A stretch of 57,138 bases of DNA from Mixta sp. Marseille-Q2659 (GCF_940807255.1 NZ_CALNWY010000006.1:1-57138), one strand, 5' to 3'; counted from the stretch's first letter, positions 24,159-33,480 are shown. Numbers and translations are program-made. The notes: a model not told the origin generated them from the sequence alone.

Positions 24159-24193
24159 GTACCGCTATCATTATTGATAGCGGTACTTTTTTT
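24159..24193 (+). terminator. Strong terminator after the microcin-like gene
   Basis: GTACCGCTATCA (24159-24170) pairs perfectly with TGATAGCGGTAC (24175-24186) around TTAT, followed by seven T residues. This 12-bp stem is the best terminator in the window, which argues that the short gene upstream was a true transcription unit. Confidence 0.92.
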
Positions 24194-24194
24194 A

Positions 24195-25049
24195 TTAGCG
24201 AACCCAGCGGCGATGAATCCACAACGAGGCAATAATTAATCCGCCACCAATAATAAAAGGCGGCCAGTCAGGTTGCTCTTGCCAAATTGCTAAATTAACT
24301 AACAACCCCGCCGGAACATGCATATTATTCATAATACCCAACGTACCGGCATCGACCTGCGTTGCGCCATAATTCCACATAAAATATCCCAGGCCGGAAG
24401 CGACAATTCCGAGCCACATTAAAATTCCCCATTGCAGATGGGTTGTCGGTAATTTTTGCGGATTCCCCCAAAGGAACCAGGCAATTATGGCAATTAATAC
24501 CGCCCCGATATAAAACCAGGAAAAAGCGGTGTGCTGCGGCATCGGACGCGTTTCCTGCAGGCGCTTATAGCCCACCATACCGATAGCGAAACAGATATTA
24601 GCCAGCTGCACGAGGATCAGCCCAATCCAGAAATGATCGCTCAGCTGGTCGTAACGGATGATAGCGGCACCTAATACCGCCAGCAGCGCACTGAACAGAT
24701 AGCCGATACGCACGCCGCGCCGGCTCAGCAAATCGTAGATCAGCGTGACGTACAGCGGCGTCATAACGGTAAACAGTAAAAACTCCGGTACGCTCAGATA
24801 GAGATAAGCCTCAAAGCTCAGCAGATACATTATGCCCAGCTGCATCATGCCGACCAGCATGTAAAGCAGCAGGGTCGAGGCACGATAGCCGCGCCAACGC
24901 AGGAAAGGCAGGAACACCAACGCCGCCAGCGCCAGACGCACCAGCACCGAAAAGACGCTATCCACCTGCCCCGCCAGATAAACACCAATCAGGCTGAATG
25001 AAAAAGCCCAGAGAATGGTAGTAATAATGAGTAGCGCCACATTACGCAT
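24195..25049 (-). CDS. bioP: DMT-superfamily (EamA) transporter, YigM/BioP-like
   Basis: 284 residues with about ten membrane helices in two EamA repeats. The position and orientation, convergent with metR and on the yigL strand, are those of E. coli yigM, reported as a biotin importer. The name rests on synteny plus family, and the substrate is therefore inferred. It is divergent from glpT. Confidence 0.75.
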   Translation of the reverse strand: MRNVALLIITTILWAFSFSLIGVYLAGQVDSVFSVLVRLALAALVFLPFLRWRGYRASTLLLYMLVGMMQLGIMYLLSFEAYLYLSVPEFLLFTVMTPLYVTLIYDLLSRRGVRIGYLFSALLAVLGAAIIRYDQLSDHFWIGLILVQLANICFAIGMVGYKRLQETRPMPQHTAFSWFYIGAVLIAIIAWFLWGNPQKLPTTHLQWGILMWLGIVASGLGYFMWNYGATQVDAGTLGIMNNMHVPAGLLVNLAIWQEQPDWPPFIIGGGLIIASLWIHRRWVR

Positions 25050-25413
25050 CCGATAGTTAAACAGGGCGCTATTGTAGCGGAATGCGCGGAAAGCTTAGCG
25101 ACTTTCTGGTTTACATCTGTTCACTTTAGACCCAATCCATCCCGCTAATTAACATGTCTATGCGCGAAAGCGAAACGGCCTGTTTATCTTGGAAAATGAA
25201 CGATTTTTAGCGATACGCGTTTTCCTGAAAGCGATTTTTGTGAGCCGCTTTACAACATCTTGTCATAAAACTGTAACATTTGCGCCCTTCCTCACAGTCG
25301 TCATCCCCTTCTGCCCCTATCCTTTGCGCGAAATAGAACATTTTCATGCAAGAAGTTCTATTTCGCTCATTTTTCGGGTGTTTAAACCCATTCTGCGCCT
25401 TTGGAGATTTTTT
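25050..25413. promoter_or_regulatory. bioP-glpT divergent control region
   Basis: 364 bp without a gene. A perfect 12-bp inverted repeat, GCGAAATAGAAC (25328-25339) and GTTCTATTTCGC (25355-25366), lies 48 bp before glpT. A CRP-like TGTGA-N6-TTACA is at 25239-25254, and AATGAACGAT near 25196 resembles a GlpR half-site. Control by CRP and GlpR is expected for glpTQ; the exact operators are not certain. Confidence 0.5.
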
Positions 25414-26769
25414 ATGCTTAGCATTTTTAAGCCAGCACCTCATCAACCGCGCGTCGCGGCGGATCGCACCGATCCTCTTTACCGTCGTCTACGCTGGCAG
25501 ATTTTTTTCGGCATCTTTTTTGGCTATGCCGCCTACTATCTGGTGCGTAAAAACTTTGCGCTGGCGATGCCTTATCTGGTGGAACAGGGCTTTTCACGCG
25601 GCGATCTCGGTTTTGCGCTGTCCGGCATTTCCATCGCCTACGGCTTTTCTAAATTTATTATGGGCTCGGTATCCGATCGCTCTAACCCGCGGTTTTTCCT
25701 GCCTGCCGGGTTGATTCTGGCTGCCGCTGTCATGCTGTTTATGGGCTTCGTTCCCTGGGCAACCTCCAGCATTATGGTGATGTTTGCGCTGCTGTTTCTT
25801 TGCGGCTGGTTTCAGGGAATGGGCTGGCCGCCGTGCGGACGAACGATGGTTCACTGGTGGTCGCAGAAGGAGCGCGGCGGCATTGTTTCCGTCTGGAACT
25901 GTGCGCATAACGTTGGCGGCGGCATTCCCCCCCTGCTCTTTTTGCTTGGTATGGCCTGGTTTAATGACTGGAAAGCGGCGCTTTATATGCCCGCCTTCGG
26001 CGCCATTATCGTTGCGTTGATTGCCTTCGCGCTCATGCGCGATACACCGCAATCATGCGGCCTGCCGCCGATCGAAGAGTACAAAAATGACTACCCGCCC
26101 GATTACAACGCCCAACATGAGCAAGAGCTGACGGCCAAACAGATTTTTATGCAGTACATCCTGCCCAACAAACTGTTGTGGTATATCGCGCTGGCCAACG
26201 TTTTCGTTTATCTGCTGCGCTACGGCATTCTGGATTGGTCGCCTACCTACCTGAAAGAGGTGAAGCATTTCGCGCTGGATAAATCATCCTGGGCTTACTT
26301 CTTGTATGAGTACGCAGGCATTCCCGGCACTCTGCTGTGCGGCTGGATGTCAGATAAAGTCTTTAAAGGCAACCGTGGCGCAACCGGCGTGTTCTTTATG
26401 GTGCTGGTTACTATCGCCACCGTCATTTACTGGCTTAATCCGGTAGGCAATCCCGGCGTGGATATGGCCTGCATGATCGTAATTGGCTTCCTGATTTACG
26501 GACCGGTTATGTTGATTGGGCTGCATGCGCTGGAGCTGGCGCCGAAAAAAGCAGCCGGAACCGCGGCGGGCTTTACCGGCCTGTTTGGTTACCTCGGCGG
26601 CTCGGTGGCGGCCAGCGCGATTGTCGGCTATACCGTTGACTTTTTCGGCTGGGATGGCGGTTTCATGATTATGATTGGCGGCTGCGTATTGGCGGTGATC
26701 CTGCTGCTGCTGACCATGTTGAGTGAAAACAAGCATAAACAGCAGATGCAGCGAGAGGGCGCAAAATGA
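25414..26769 (+). CDS. glpT: Glycerol-3-phosphate/phosphate antiporter GlpT
   Basis: 451 residues (E. coli 452), MFS fold with 12 helices. Near-identical to E. coli over long stretches, such as [19 protein letters not shown] and [19 protein letters not shown], which carry the substrate arginines and the organophosphate:phosphate antiporter signature. It imports sn-glycerol-3-phosphate in exchange for phosphate, and also fosfomycin. The start is chosen for GGAGA upstream and the [11 protein letters not shown]-terminus. It overlaps glpQ by 4 bp (ATGA). Confidence 0.97.
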   Translation: MLSIFKPAPHQPRVAADRTDPLYRRLRWQIFFGIFFGYAAYYLVRKNFALAMPYLVEQGFSRGDLGFALSGISIAYGFSKFIMGSVSDRSNPRFFLPAGLILAAAVMLFMGFVPWATSSIMVMFALLFLCGWFQGMGWPPCGRTMVHWWSQKERGGIVSVWNCAHNVGGGIPPLLFLLGMAWFNDWKAALYMPAFGAIIVALIAFALMRDTPQSCGLPPIEEYKNDYPPDYNAQHEQELTAKQIFMQYILPNKLLWYIALANVFVYLLRYGILDWSPTYLKEVKHFALDKSSWAYFLYEYAGIPGTLLCGWMSDKVFKGNRGATGVFFMVLVTIATVIYWLNPVGNPGVDMACMIVIGFLIYGPVMLIGLHALELAPKKAAGTAAGFTGLFGYLGGSVAASAIVGYTVDFFGWDGGFMIMIGGCVLAVILLLLTMLSENKHKQQMQREGAK

Positions 26770-27821
26770 ACCTAAAACTGTTACTGGCAGCGCTGCTGCT
26801 GAGCGGCGCCTGCGGCGTTAGTGCGCAGACTCATGACAAACTGGTCATCGCCCATCGCGGAGCCAGCGGCTACCTTCCTGAACATACGCTGCCCGCCAAA
26901 GCGATGGCTTATGCGCAGGGCGCCGATTTTCTCGAACAAGATTTGGTGATGACGAAGGACGATCGGCTGGTGGTTTTACACGATCACTATCTCGATCGTG
27001 TGACCGACGTCGCCGAACGCTTTCCTCAGCGCGCCCGTAAAGATGGGCGCTTTTATGCGATTGATTTCACGCTGGATGAAATTCGCAGCCTGAACTTTAC
27101 GGAAGGCTTTACGCTCAGGGATGGCAAGAAGGTACAAACCTGGCCCGATCGCTTCCCTGGTGGAAAATCCACTTTCCGTATTCATACTTTTGAGGAAGAA
27201 ATTGAGTTTATTCAGGGGTTAAATCACTCAACCGGTAAAAACATCGGGATTTATACCGAAATTAAGGCCCCCTGGTTTCATCATCAGGAAGGCAAAGACA
27301 TCGCCAGTAAGGTGTTGCAGGTGCTGAAGCAGTACGGATACAGCGGCAGGCAGGACAATGTCTGGCTGCAATGTTTCGATTTTAACGAGCTGAAGCGCAT
27401 TAAAACGGAACTGGAACCGAAAATGGGGATGGATTTGCGGCTGGTGCAGCTTATTACCGAGACTGACTCCCATGAAACTCAGGAGCTACAACAGGGAAAA
27501 TGGATAAATTACAGTTACGACTGGATGTTTAAGCCAGGTGCGATGCAGGAGCTGGCGAAGTATGTCGATGGCATCGGCCCGGATTACCATGAGCTTTTCA
27601 GCGCTGACTCAAAGCCCGGCGATATTCGCCTGACGCCTTTAGCTCAGGAAGCGCATGCCAGTCATTTGCAAATTCATCCTTATACGGTGCGTGCTGACCA
27701 ATTGCCGCCTTATGCAACGGATATAAACCAGCTTTTTGACGCGTTATATAATAAAGCGCAGGTGGAAGGTTTGTTTACCGATTTTCCTGATAAAGCGGTT
27801 CACTTTTTAGAACGTCAGTAA
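26766..27821 (+). CDS. glpQ: Periplasmic glycerophosphodiester phosphodiesterase GlpQ
   Basis: 351 residues (E. coli 358). A Sec signal peptide (about 1-20, cleaved after VSA) leads to the mature protein. GDPD catalytic motifs follow: [34 protein letters not shown], and the C-terminal TDFPD. It hydrolyses glycerophosphodiesters in the periplasm to glycerol-3-phosphate, which GlpT imports. It is co-translated with glpT. Confidence 0.97.
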   Translation: MNLKLLLAALLLSGACGVSAQTHDKLVIAHRGASGYLPEHTLPAKAMAYAQGADFLEQDLVMTKDDRLVVLHDHYLDRVTDVAERFPQRARKDGRFYAIDFTLDEIRSLNFTEGFTLRDGKKVQTWPDRFPGGKSTFRIHTFEEEIEFIQGLNHSTGKNIGIYTEIKAPWFHHQEGKDIASKVLQVLKQYGYSGRQDNVWLQCFDFNELKRIKTELEPKMGMDLRLVQLITETDSHETQELQQGKWINYSYDWMFKPGAMQELAKYVDGIGPDYHELFSADSKPGDIRLTPLAQEAHASHLQIHPYTVRADQLPPYATDINQLFDALYNKAQVEGLFTDFPDKAVHFLERQ

Positions 27822-27827
27822 TGAAAA

Positions 27828-27856
27828 GCCAGGGCGGTATTGAAAACCGCCCTGGC
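27828..27856 (-). terminator. Convergent terminator between glpQ and the Ail-like gene
   Basis: An 11-bp perfect stem (27828-27838 with 27846-27856) and a 7-base loop. On the minus strand it is followed by TTTTCATT, so it best fits the Ail-like gene; on the plus strand it lies 7 bp after glpQ and may also act there. Confidence 0.75.
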
Positions 27857-27889
27857 CGCATAACGAGACATTGATTTAACTAAGCCGCT

Positions 27890-28456
27890 TTAAAAGCGAT
27901 AGCCTACAGCAATATTAAACCCGTTAAGATGATAATCTTTTCCTGCCATTTCAAAGGTAGAGCCTTCGTAACCTATATCCACCGCAACATTTTCTAGCGG
28001 ATTCAGCTGAATACCGGCGCCATAAGCGAAAGCTGTTTTTTTATGATTTTCCGTCAGGTAGCCTCGCTCGACAAACTGGCCTTCCCAGTTAAACCAGTGA
28101 GAGCGAACATCTGCTTTAACGTAATTCAACCCAAGCAGCCCATAGAAGCTGATATATTCATTTACCCGCCATGCCGGGCCTGCCATCAGGCTGTAAGATT
28201 TGACCTCAGCTTTATTTTCTATACGCTCCCTGCTTGCATAACTAACAAGCTTTTTATCGCCACTTAACCACGTGAACGATCCTATCAGGCTTAGCGGAGA
28301 GTCTGTTTCATAACGATATTTTAGATTGACACCGTTAAGGCTATCAAGCGAACTCATTTTCGAATGGGCCCAGCCCAGGGAGACGGTTTGCGTATCCGCC
28401 TGGCTGAGAGCAGGCATTAAAGAAAAGATAAAAAGAGAGAGAGCCGTTTTTTTCAT
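27890..28456 (-). CDS. Ail/Lom/OmpX-family outer membrane beta-barrel protein
   Basis: 188 residues. A signal peptide (MKKTALSLFIFSLMPALSQA) is followed by alternating beta strands of an 8-stranded barrel: SLGWAHSKM, VNLKYRYE, YSLMAGPAWRVNEYISFYGLLG, and GFNIAVGYRF at the end. The terminal phenylalanine suits BAM insertion. The family includes adhesion and serum-resistance factors (Ail, PagC, Rck) and OmpX; the role here is unknown. It is monocistronic, 108 bp from IS1. Confidence 0.85.
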   Translation of the reverse strand: MKKTALSLFIFSLMPALSQADTQTVSLGWAHSKMSSLDSLNGVNLKYRYETDSPLSLIGSFTWLSGDKKLVSYASRERIENKAEVKSYSLMAGPAWRVNEYISFYGLLGLNYVKADVRSHWFNWEGQFVERGYLTENHKKTAFAYGAGIQLNPLENVAVDIGYEGSTFEMAGKDYHLNGFNIAVGYRF

Positions 28457-28578
28457 GTTTTCTTCCTTGATTGTTTTAAAGAAGGCGCAAGCAGAAGAAT
28501 ATTTAGTATTAACCGACGCCTTAATAAATTAGAGTGCGTGACAGTATTAATAAAGTTAAAATTGGTAATGACTCCAAC

Positions 28579-29082
28579 TTACTGATAGTGTTTTATGTTC
28601 AGATAATGCCCGATGACCTTGTCATGCAGCTCCACCGATTTTGAGAACGACAGTGACTTCCGTCCCAGCCTTGCCAGATGTTGTCTCAGATTCAGGTTAT
28701 GTCGCTCAATGCGCTGAGTGTAACGCTTGCTGATAACGTGCAGCTTTCCCTTCAGGCGTGATTCGTACAGCGGCCAGCCATCCGTCATCCATACCACGAC
28801 CTCAAAGGCCGACAGCAGGCTCAGAAGACGCTCCAGTGTGGCCAGAGTGCGTTCACCGAAGACGTGCGCCACAACCGTCCTCCGTATCCTGTCATACGCG
28901 TAAAACAGCCAGCGCTGACGTGATTTAGCACCGACGTAGCCCCACTGTTCGTCCATTTCAGCGCAGACAATCACATCACTGCCCGGTTGTATGCGCGAGG
29001 TTACCGACTGCGGCCTGAGTTTTTTAAGTGACGTAAAACCGTGTTGAGGCCAACGCCCATAATGCGTGCACTGGCGCGACAT
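28579..29082 (-). CDS. insB: IS1 transposase part InsB
   Basis: 167 residues overlapping insA in another frame. The catalytic DDE-type region includes [17 protein letters not shown] and [12 protein letters not shown]. It is normally made as an InsA-InsB fusion by -1 frameshift in an A-rich stretch. No stop or frameshift damage is seen, so the element is probably mobile. Confidence 0.96.
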   Translation of the reverse strand: MSRQCTHYGRWPQHGFTSLKKLRPQSVTSRIQPGSDVIVCAEMDEQWGYVGAKSRQRWLFYAYDRIRRTVVAHVFGERTLATLERLLSLLSAFEVVVWMTDGWPLYESRLKGKLHVISKRYTQRIERHNLNLRQHLARLGRKSLSFSKSVELHDKVIGHYLNIKHYQ

Positions 29083-29276
29083 CCGACGCCATTCATGGCC
29101 ATATCAATGATTTTCTGGTGCGTACCGGGCTGAGAGGCGGTGTAAGTGAACTGTAGTTGCCATGTTTTACGGCAATGAGAGCAGAGATAGCGCTGATGTC
29201 CGGCAGTGCTTTTGCCGTTACGCACCACGCCTTCAGTAGCGGAGCAGGAAGGACATCTGATGGAAATGGAAGCCAC
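29001..29276 (-). CDS. insA: IS1 protein InsA
   Basis: 91 residues starting at GTG, near-identical to E. coli InsA. The N-terminal zinc-finger cysteines are in CPSCSATEG and CSHCRKTW, with a helix-turn-helix near the C-terminus. InsA binds the IS1 ends and represses the element; frameshifting into insB produces the InsAB' transposase. Confidence 0.96.
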   Translation of the reverse strand: MASISIRCPSCSATEGVVRNGKSTAGHQRYLCSHCRKTWQLQFTYTASQPGTHQKIIDMAMNGVGCRASARIMGVGLNTVLRHLKNSGRSR

Positions 29277-29304
29277 GCAAGCACCTTAAAATCACCATCA
29301 TACA

Positions 29305-30150
29305 CTAAATCAGTAAGTTGGCAGCATTACCCAAAGCGTTAGCCCAAGTGTTTTCCATCTGCTTCCAGACACCTTTGTTAAGGTTACCATCCATAGGAAC
29401 AAGATTAAGTTTTTCACCCGGCCCATTAAAAATACTGGCAATTAAGTGGCCACCTTCATCTCCAGGATTACCACATTTACCAGCTTTGCACTGCTGGTAA
29501 ATATTCCTGTCATTTTTCGACCATGACAAAGTACCTTCAGCAAGACTCGTTCGACCTTGAGCATCAGTCTGGAATGTCTTATCACCATCCACCTTATAAA
29601 CCGTATTCGGTTCCGGCTTATTCAGTGCTTTGTTCCAGGCACCTTTCTTGCCTGAGTCCACAATAACAATATTTTTACCAGCTTCCGGTTTACCGCCTTT
29701 GCTCATTCCACCGGTAACCGCACCTAACGCCGCCGCCGCCAATATATCAGCCTGCTGACCGTCTATCCCGTATCGGTTTTTAAGCTCATTCGCAAACCCG
29801 GTACTGGATACAACGCCTTCCGCCTCAAGTTGCTGCGCCAGTAATGAAGACATATCATTCTTCATTTTTGATGGCACATCATCACCCAGCACACGATCTA
29901 TCGCTTCACGTACCAGCATTCCGTTAGCAGGAATATCGCCGTATTTCTCCTTACAGGCGGCCGGACTGGTGGCACAGACTGCGATCATTTCCTGCTGCTG
30001 CTTCAGGCTCAGCTCTTCCATTTCTTTCACGACTTTTCCGCAGTCGCCACGGGCTTCACAGCCTTTGGCCTTCGCCGCAAAATCGTCAATCTGTTCAGCG
30101 TGCAGGAAGTTATTCTCAACTACAATACCGGCGCGAAGGCCGGGATTAAA
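29305..30150 (-). pseudogene. Orphan CdiA C-terminal toxin module, DNA/RNA non-specific endonuclease type, truncated by IS1
   Basis: The open frame has no clear start; it opens after a stop at 30151 and reaches the VENN motif at once (AGIVVENNFLHAEQ). The VENN domain continues with paired cysteines (KGCEARGDCGK, CATSPAACKEKYGD). The tip carries GDEGGHLIASIFNGPGEKLN, the active-site region of polymorphic-toxin DNA/RNA non-specific endonucleases (Endonuclease_NS_2-like). The last eight residues, GNAANLLI, are encoded by the IS1 end, so the toxin C-terminus is lost. No intact immunity gene follows; it may have been removed with the sequence beyond IS1. It is a silent cassette unless recombined onto a cdiA. 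Confidence 0.75.
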
Positions 30151-30161
30151 CTATTTCTATA

Positions 30162-30392
30162 TTATCGCTTGGGCATTTTTTTAGCAAAATAAGGAATAAG
30201 ATAAACGCCTACCCCACCTACTAATCCTCCTGCCACACCTGCTTTAAGACTGACCTTTAATATGTCAATGAAAGGTATGTTAAAGCTCCTGATTTCAATA
30301 AGCTTGAATAAAACTCGACTAATAAAAATACCAACGGTGACGATTATTATGACAAACAATATGGTGGTAATTAATCTGAGAAGGTTGCGCAT
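30162..30392 (-). CDS. Small two-helix membrane protein, probable immunity to the adjacent toxin tip
   Basis: 76 residues with two clear membrane helices (about 5-28 and 48-68, the second glycine-rich: AGVAGGLVGGVGVYLIPYF) and a basic tail. Its ATG overlaps the stop of the upstream toxin module by one base (TAATG). Position after a VENN-type toxin tip is the rule for CDI immunity genes. A membrane immunity protein suggests that the partner toxin acts on the inner membrane. No family name recognised. Confidence 0.6.
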   Translation of the reverse strand: MRNLLRLITTILFVIIIVTVGIFISRVLFKLIEIRSFNIPFIDILKVSLKAGVAGGLVGGVGVYLIPYFAKKMPKR

Positions 30393-31168
30393 TATTTCTC
30401 CCCTTCTTTTGGAGAGCTAACAGCTTTAGGTCCTTCCTGACCAATACCTTCCGTTGAACCAGAGGAGATAATATTTCCTATCACGGCAGGGCGCGGGTCT
30501 AAAGGCATTGGTTTACTCATCCCCATCCCCATATCAACCCACTCCCACTTTTTCCAATTAGGGTTCATTACTTTGTTAAGAGGCCCTTTTGCTACCTGGC
30601 CTAAGCCATATCCTATGCCAGCAGAGCCACCACTTATGATTGCCCCAGATAAAGGATCATCCCCTTTAATATAGTTTGAAGTTGCGCCTCCAGCTGCATT
30701 CCAGCCGACTGTTCCTAACAGTCCGGTATTCGATGTGGCCGCGCCAACCCAACTGGCTATCAGCGCATCGGTATAATTTACTTCACCATTTACCACATAC
30801 TGAATAATAGTATTAGCGCCACCACCTATTACCGCTGTAATTTGCGCACCTTTCGGTAATACTCCCGGCCCCACGGTTCCGGCGAGTTCTGCTGAGACAA
30901 TTGCATTACCCTTTGCTATATCACCAGCCAGTTTCGCTTTATCTTCTGTCGTCGCATCCGGTGTTTTACCCAGCCAGAACCCAAGATCTGAACCAGCCAT
31001 TGCACCCAGCGCATTATTCTCAACAACAACTTCTTCAGTTGTGAAGCCAGCCGCCGGAACCGTTTTTTCCTTGCGATTTCCGTCAGTTACAGCCGATTTT
31101 TCCCGGTGCCGTTCAGCGCCACGGTTTTTTGGTCCCGACGCGCTTTTTCCGCCCGCAAGCAGCGCCAA
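30392..31168 (-). CDS. Orphan CdiA C-terminal toxin module with VENN motif
   Basis: 258 codons open, but the TTG at 31168 is not a credible start and about 40 N-terminal residues look like junk. From TTEEVVVENNALGAMAG (VENN at 49-52) it is a CDI toxin tip. The rest is Gly/Ala-rich with hydrophobic stretches (GPGVLPKGAQITAVIGGGA, TSNTGLLGTVGWNAAGG, SGGSAGIGYGLGQVAKGP) and a Pro-rich end, resembling pore- or membrane-active CDI tips rather than a nuclease. Together with the two-helix protein that follows it looks like an intact but unattached toxin/immunity pair. Confidence 0.6.
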   Translation of the reverse strand: MALLAGGKSASGPKNRGAERHREKSAVTDGNRKEKTVPAAGFTTEEVVVENNALGAMAGSDLGFWLGKTPDATTEDKAKLAGDIAKGNAIVSAELAGTVGPGVLPKGAQITAVIGGGANTIIQYVVNGEVNYTDALIASWVGAATSNTGLLGTVGWNAAGGATSNYIKGDDPLSGAIISGGSAGIGYGLGQVAKGPLNKVMNPNWKKWEWVDMGMGMSKPMPLDPRPAVIGNIISSGSTEGIGQEGPKAVSSPKEGEK

Positions 31169-31230
31169 GTCACTGATTTGATCGAGACGATAAGTAAGCC
31201 TCAGAGACAGAACGGTAACTGACTGTGTAT

Positions 31231-31263
31231 AAAGTAAAATCCTAACAAGAAAGGGTTAGGATT
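31231..31263 (-). terminator. Terminator after the CDI immunity gene
   Basis: AATCCTAAC and GTTAGGATT (31263-31255 and 31246-31238 on the minus strand) form a 9-bp stem followed by TTACTTT. It separates the cdiBA-immunity unit from the orphan toxin modules. Confidence 0.65.
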
Positions 31264-31269
31264 CATATA

Positions 31270-31653
31270 TTAATTTAGCAGATCCGTTGAGACGTTGCCG
31301 GTATCGAAAAATTCTTTAAAGATCCTGACGACAAGATCAAAGTTTTTTGTAAGCTGCCGTTCAGACCAACGATCACCAAGTAACATTATTTCGGCATCAG
31401 AGATAAAAGAATTCCAGTATGTTCTTACTTGATATTCATCTTCACAGATTTCACCTAATGTTATTAGGTAATAACCTTTTTCCGTTCTGACTTGTAGCAT
31501 TTCCGCACCAGTGTCCACATTGGTCAACATATCAAGCGTAAGAGATCCTTCTTTTCCCTGAAGCCGTTCCAACTGATTTAACACATCATTCCAGCTTGAG
31601 ATCTGTTTATTCCCGCCATTTCCATCTAACGTCCAACTCATTTTAAAATTCAT
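31270..31653 (-). CDS. CDI immunity protein, Imm1-like
   Basis: 127 residues, acidic and soluble with no signal peptide. Its ATG directly follows the TAA of the cdiA remnant (TAAATG). The N-terminal SWTLDGNGGNKQISSWNDVLNQL and the central YYLITLGE segment resemble Imm1 immunity proteins, which commonly pair with deaminase toxins; this family call is from memory. Expected to bind and block the deaminase tip encoded just upstream. The gene looks intact although cdiA is broken. Confidence 0.6.
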   Translation of the reverse strand: MNFKMSWTLDGNGGNKQISSWNDVLNQLERLQGKEGSLTLDMLTNVDTGAEMLQVRTEKGYYLITLGEICEDEYQVRTYWNSFISDAEIMLLGDRWSERQLTKNFDLVVRIFKEFFDTGNVSTDLLN

Positions 31654-33480
31654 TTAATCCCTAATCTTGAGAGATTTCATTCCAGGCTGCCAGTAAAGAA
31701 CAGAGCCTGTAGCTTCTTCATAAATTGTTAAAGATTTCAGTCCCGCTTTATCGGCCATAGCGGCTATATCACCACGACAATAACCACAAACAGGTTCTTT
31801 AGATACACTCATAGTCATCTCACGCCCTTGAGACATACCCTTTTCAAAAGCTTGCTGGATAACCCCGACCTCCGCATGAGCTGTAGCCATATTTCCATTG
31901 GGAAGAGGCTTATTTTGCTTATCTATTTTAGCCTGGATACGTCCGTCAATCAGTGTTGGTTTATTTACATCTGCCAAGTTCGAAGGTCTTGCTCCCTGAT
32001 TTGTATCAGTAAATTTAGTCCCGTCAACATTACCTTTTGCCACGACCTTAAGATTAGCATCGACAACTTTACTAAGCTGTTTTGCTGCTGCCGAACCTAA
32101 CACTGGTGTTACCGAAGCAACAATAATATCTGCCCCCTGCTTCAGCTCGGCGTAACCTTTCGCTGTAGCATAGTCAACACCTTTCGTTACCATAAAGAAG
32201 TTGATCATTGCATCCTGGATTTGCTGCTGATTCTGCGCATCAACGCTGGTGATATTCAGCAGGTTCACTATCTGTCCGTAAGCATCTGCGTACTGCTGGC
32301 TGGCTTTTGAGTTGTAGTTACCGGTGTTTTCGTATTCGCCTTTCGCCGCGATAACCTTCAGTCTTGCACTCGCACAAGCCGCACTTCCAGCATTGCCATT
32401 GCCACATGCATCGATCACTTCCTTATCGCTGGTGATATCCTTTTCATGCAGTTCATTGATTTTCTGCTGCGCTTTCTCTCGCTCTGCCGGATCTTTGCTG
32501 TTCTGGAGTTTCTGCTTCGCCAGCTCAAGCTCCGTCTTCTCAGACACGCTCAGATAGTTATTCTCAACCGCGTTCTTTCCTGCCTGCGCACCTGCCACGG
32601 CATTACCGGTGCTGTCCCCTGCCAGGCCCCCTGCCAGCCCCGCCGCCAGCGTGCCCAGCGCGCTTATCGTCTGTTTCTCCGGTTCCGTCAGCTCGCTGAC
32701 TTCCTTACCCGGATACAGCTGATTCATTATCAGCCCGGCCATCAGCTCACCGCTTACCGCGCCCGCCGCTCCCGCCAGCGCGCTGTTTCCGGCTGCGTAT
32801 GAAGTGACCGCACCCACCACCGCATGCGCCATCGCTTTTGCTTCCGCGTTGCCTTCCGTCAGCTTATGTATCTGCTCTGCCAGATACGGCGCTGCCGCAC
32901 CGCTCACCGCCTGCGCCAGGTTTCCACCCGCCAGACCCTGCACCGCCACCGTCGCCGCCTGGATGGCCTGCTGTACCTTGCCCCCCGTACCAAAACCGCT
33001 TTCCCGGTACGCCTGGTTATAGAAGTTACTGTAAACCTCATTTGTGATGTCATCGTCACTGTAATTTTTTGTCGGGTCTTTCGCCTTCAGCGCCGCCAGC
33101 GCCTTATCACGGTCATCCTGCGTCGCTCCGGACAACTTCTCCTGTGCCTTTTGCGCCGCTATGATTTTCCCCTGTGTCGACGCAATATCCATCGCCTGCG
33201 AACCGATTTCCGCTATCAGCTGCGCCTCCCTCAGCCGCTGCTGCTCCTTCTCCTTATCAAATATCGGACTCAGCGTCTGGTTCGCATTCTCCGCGTCCCG
33301 GCTCAGACCCGCCACGTCCTGCGTCTGGTTCTCTTTATCACGCACGATGAGCGTACCCTCACTCACCGCCGCATGTGTCGTCGAGCTGGCGCTGTCCGAA
33401 CGGTTAACGCCCGCCAGCAGGCCGTTCGCCATGTTCCCCGCGAACTGGCTGCCGATGCTGCCCCCGCTGCTGACGCCCAC
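31654..33480 (-). pseudogene. cdiA: cdiA C-terminal remnant: VENN domain plus deaminase toxin tip
   Basis: 608 residues from the first usable codon. It is not a complete gene: the in-frame sequence continues upstream to about 33557 (LNTGTLGWSDIRNEAEYQAEHQGVG), typical of the late part of CdiA/FHA proteins. The pretoxin domain ends at AGKNAVENNYL (VENN 305-308). The tip (about 500-608) has the zinc deaminase signature HAE (H535, E537) and PVCGYC (C565, C568). This is the cytidine-deaminase fold seen in polymorphic toxins, and the target may be DNA or RNA cytosine. The immunity gene follows without a gap. The repeat region that should precede it is missing. Confidence 0.8.

Larger units (their letters stand above)
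28564..29331 (-). mobile_element. IS1 element, complete 768 bp
   Basis: Both terminal inverted repeats are present: GGTAATGACTCCAACTT at 28564 and, on the minus strand, GGTAATGCTGCCAACTT ending at 29331. The distance is exactly 768 bp, the standard IS1 length, with intact insA and insB. The 9 bp flanking each side differ (GTTAAAATT and CAAAGCGTT), so no target duplication is visible. This suggests an adjacent deletion or recombination after insertion. Confidence 0.97.

Noticed and set aside
25189..25413. N-terminal extension of glpT by 75 codons
   Set aside because: It covers the control region, and the E. coli-like N-terminus [10 protein letters not shown] begins at 25414 with a good ribosome site.
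28555..29340. Target-site duplication around IS1
   Set aside because: The nine flanking bases on each side do not match at 8, 9 or 10 bp.
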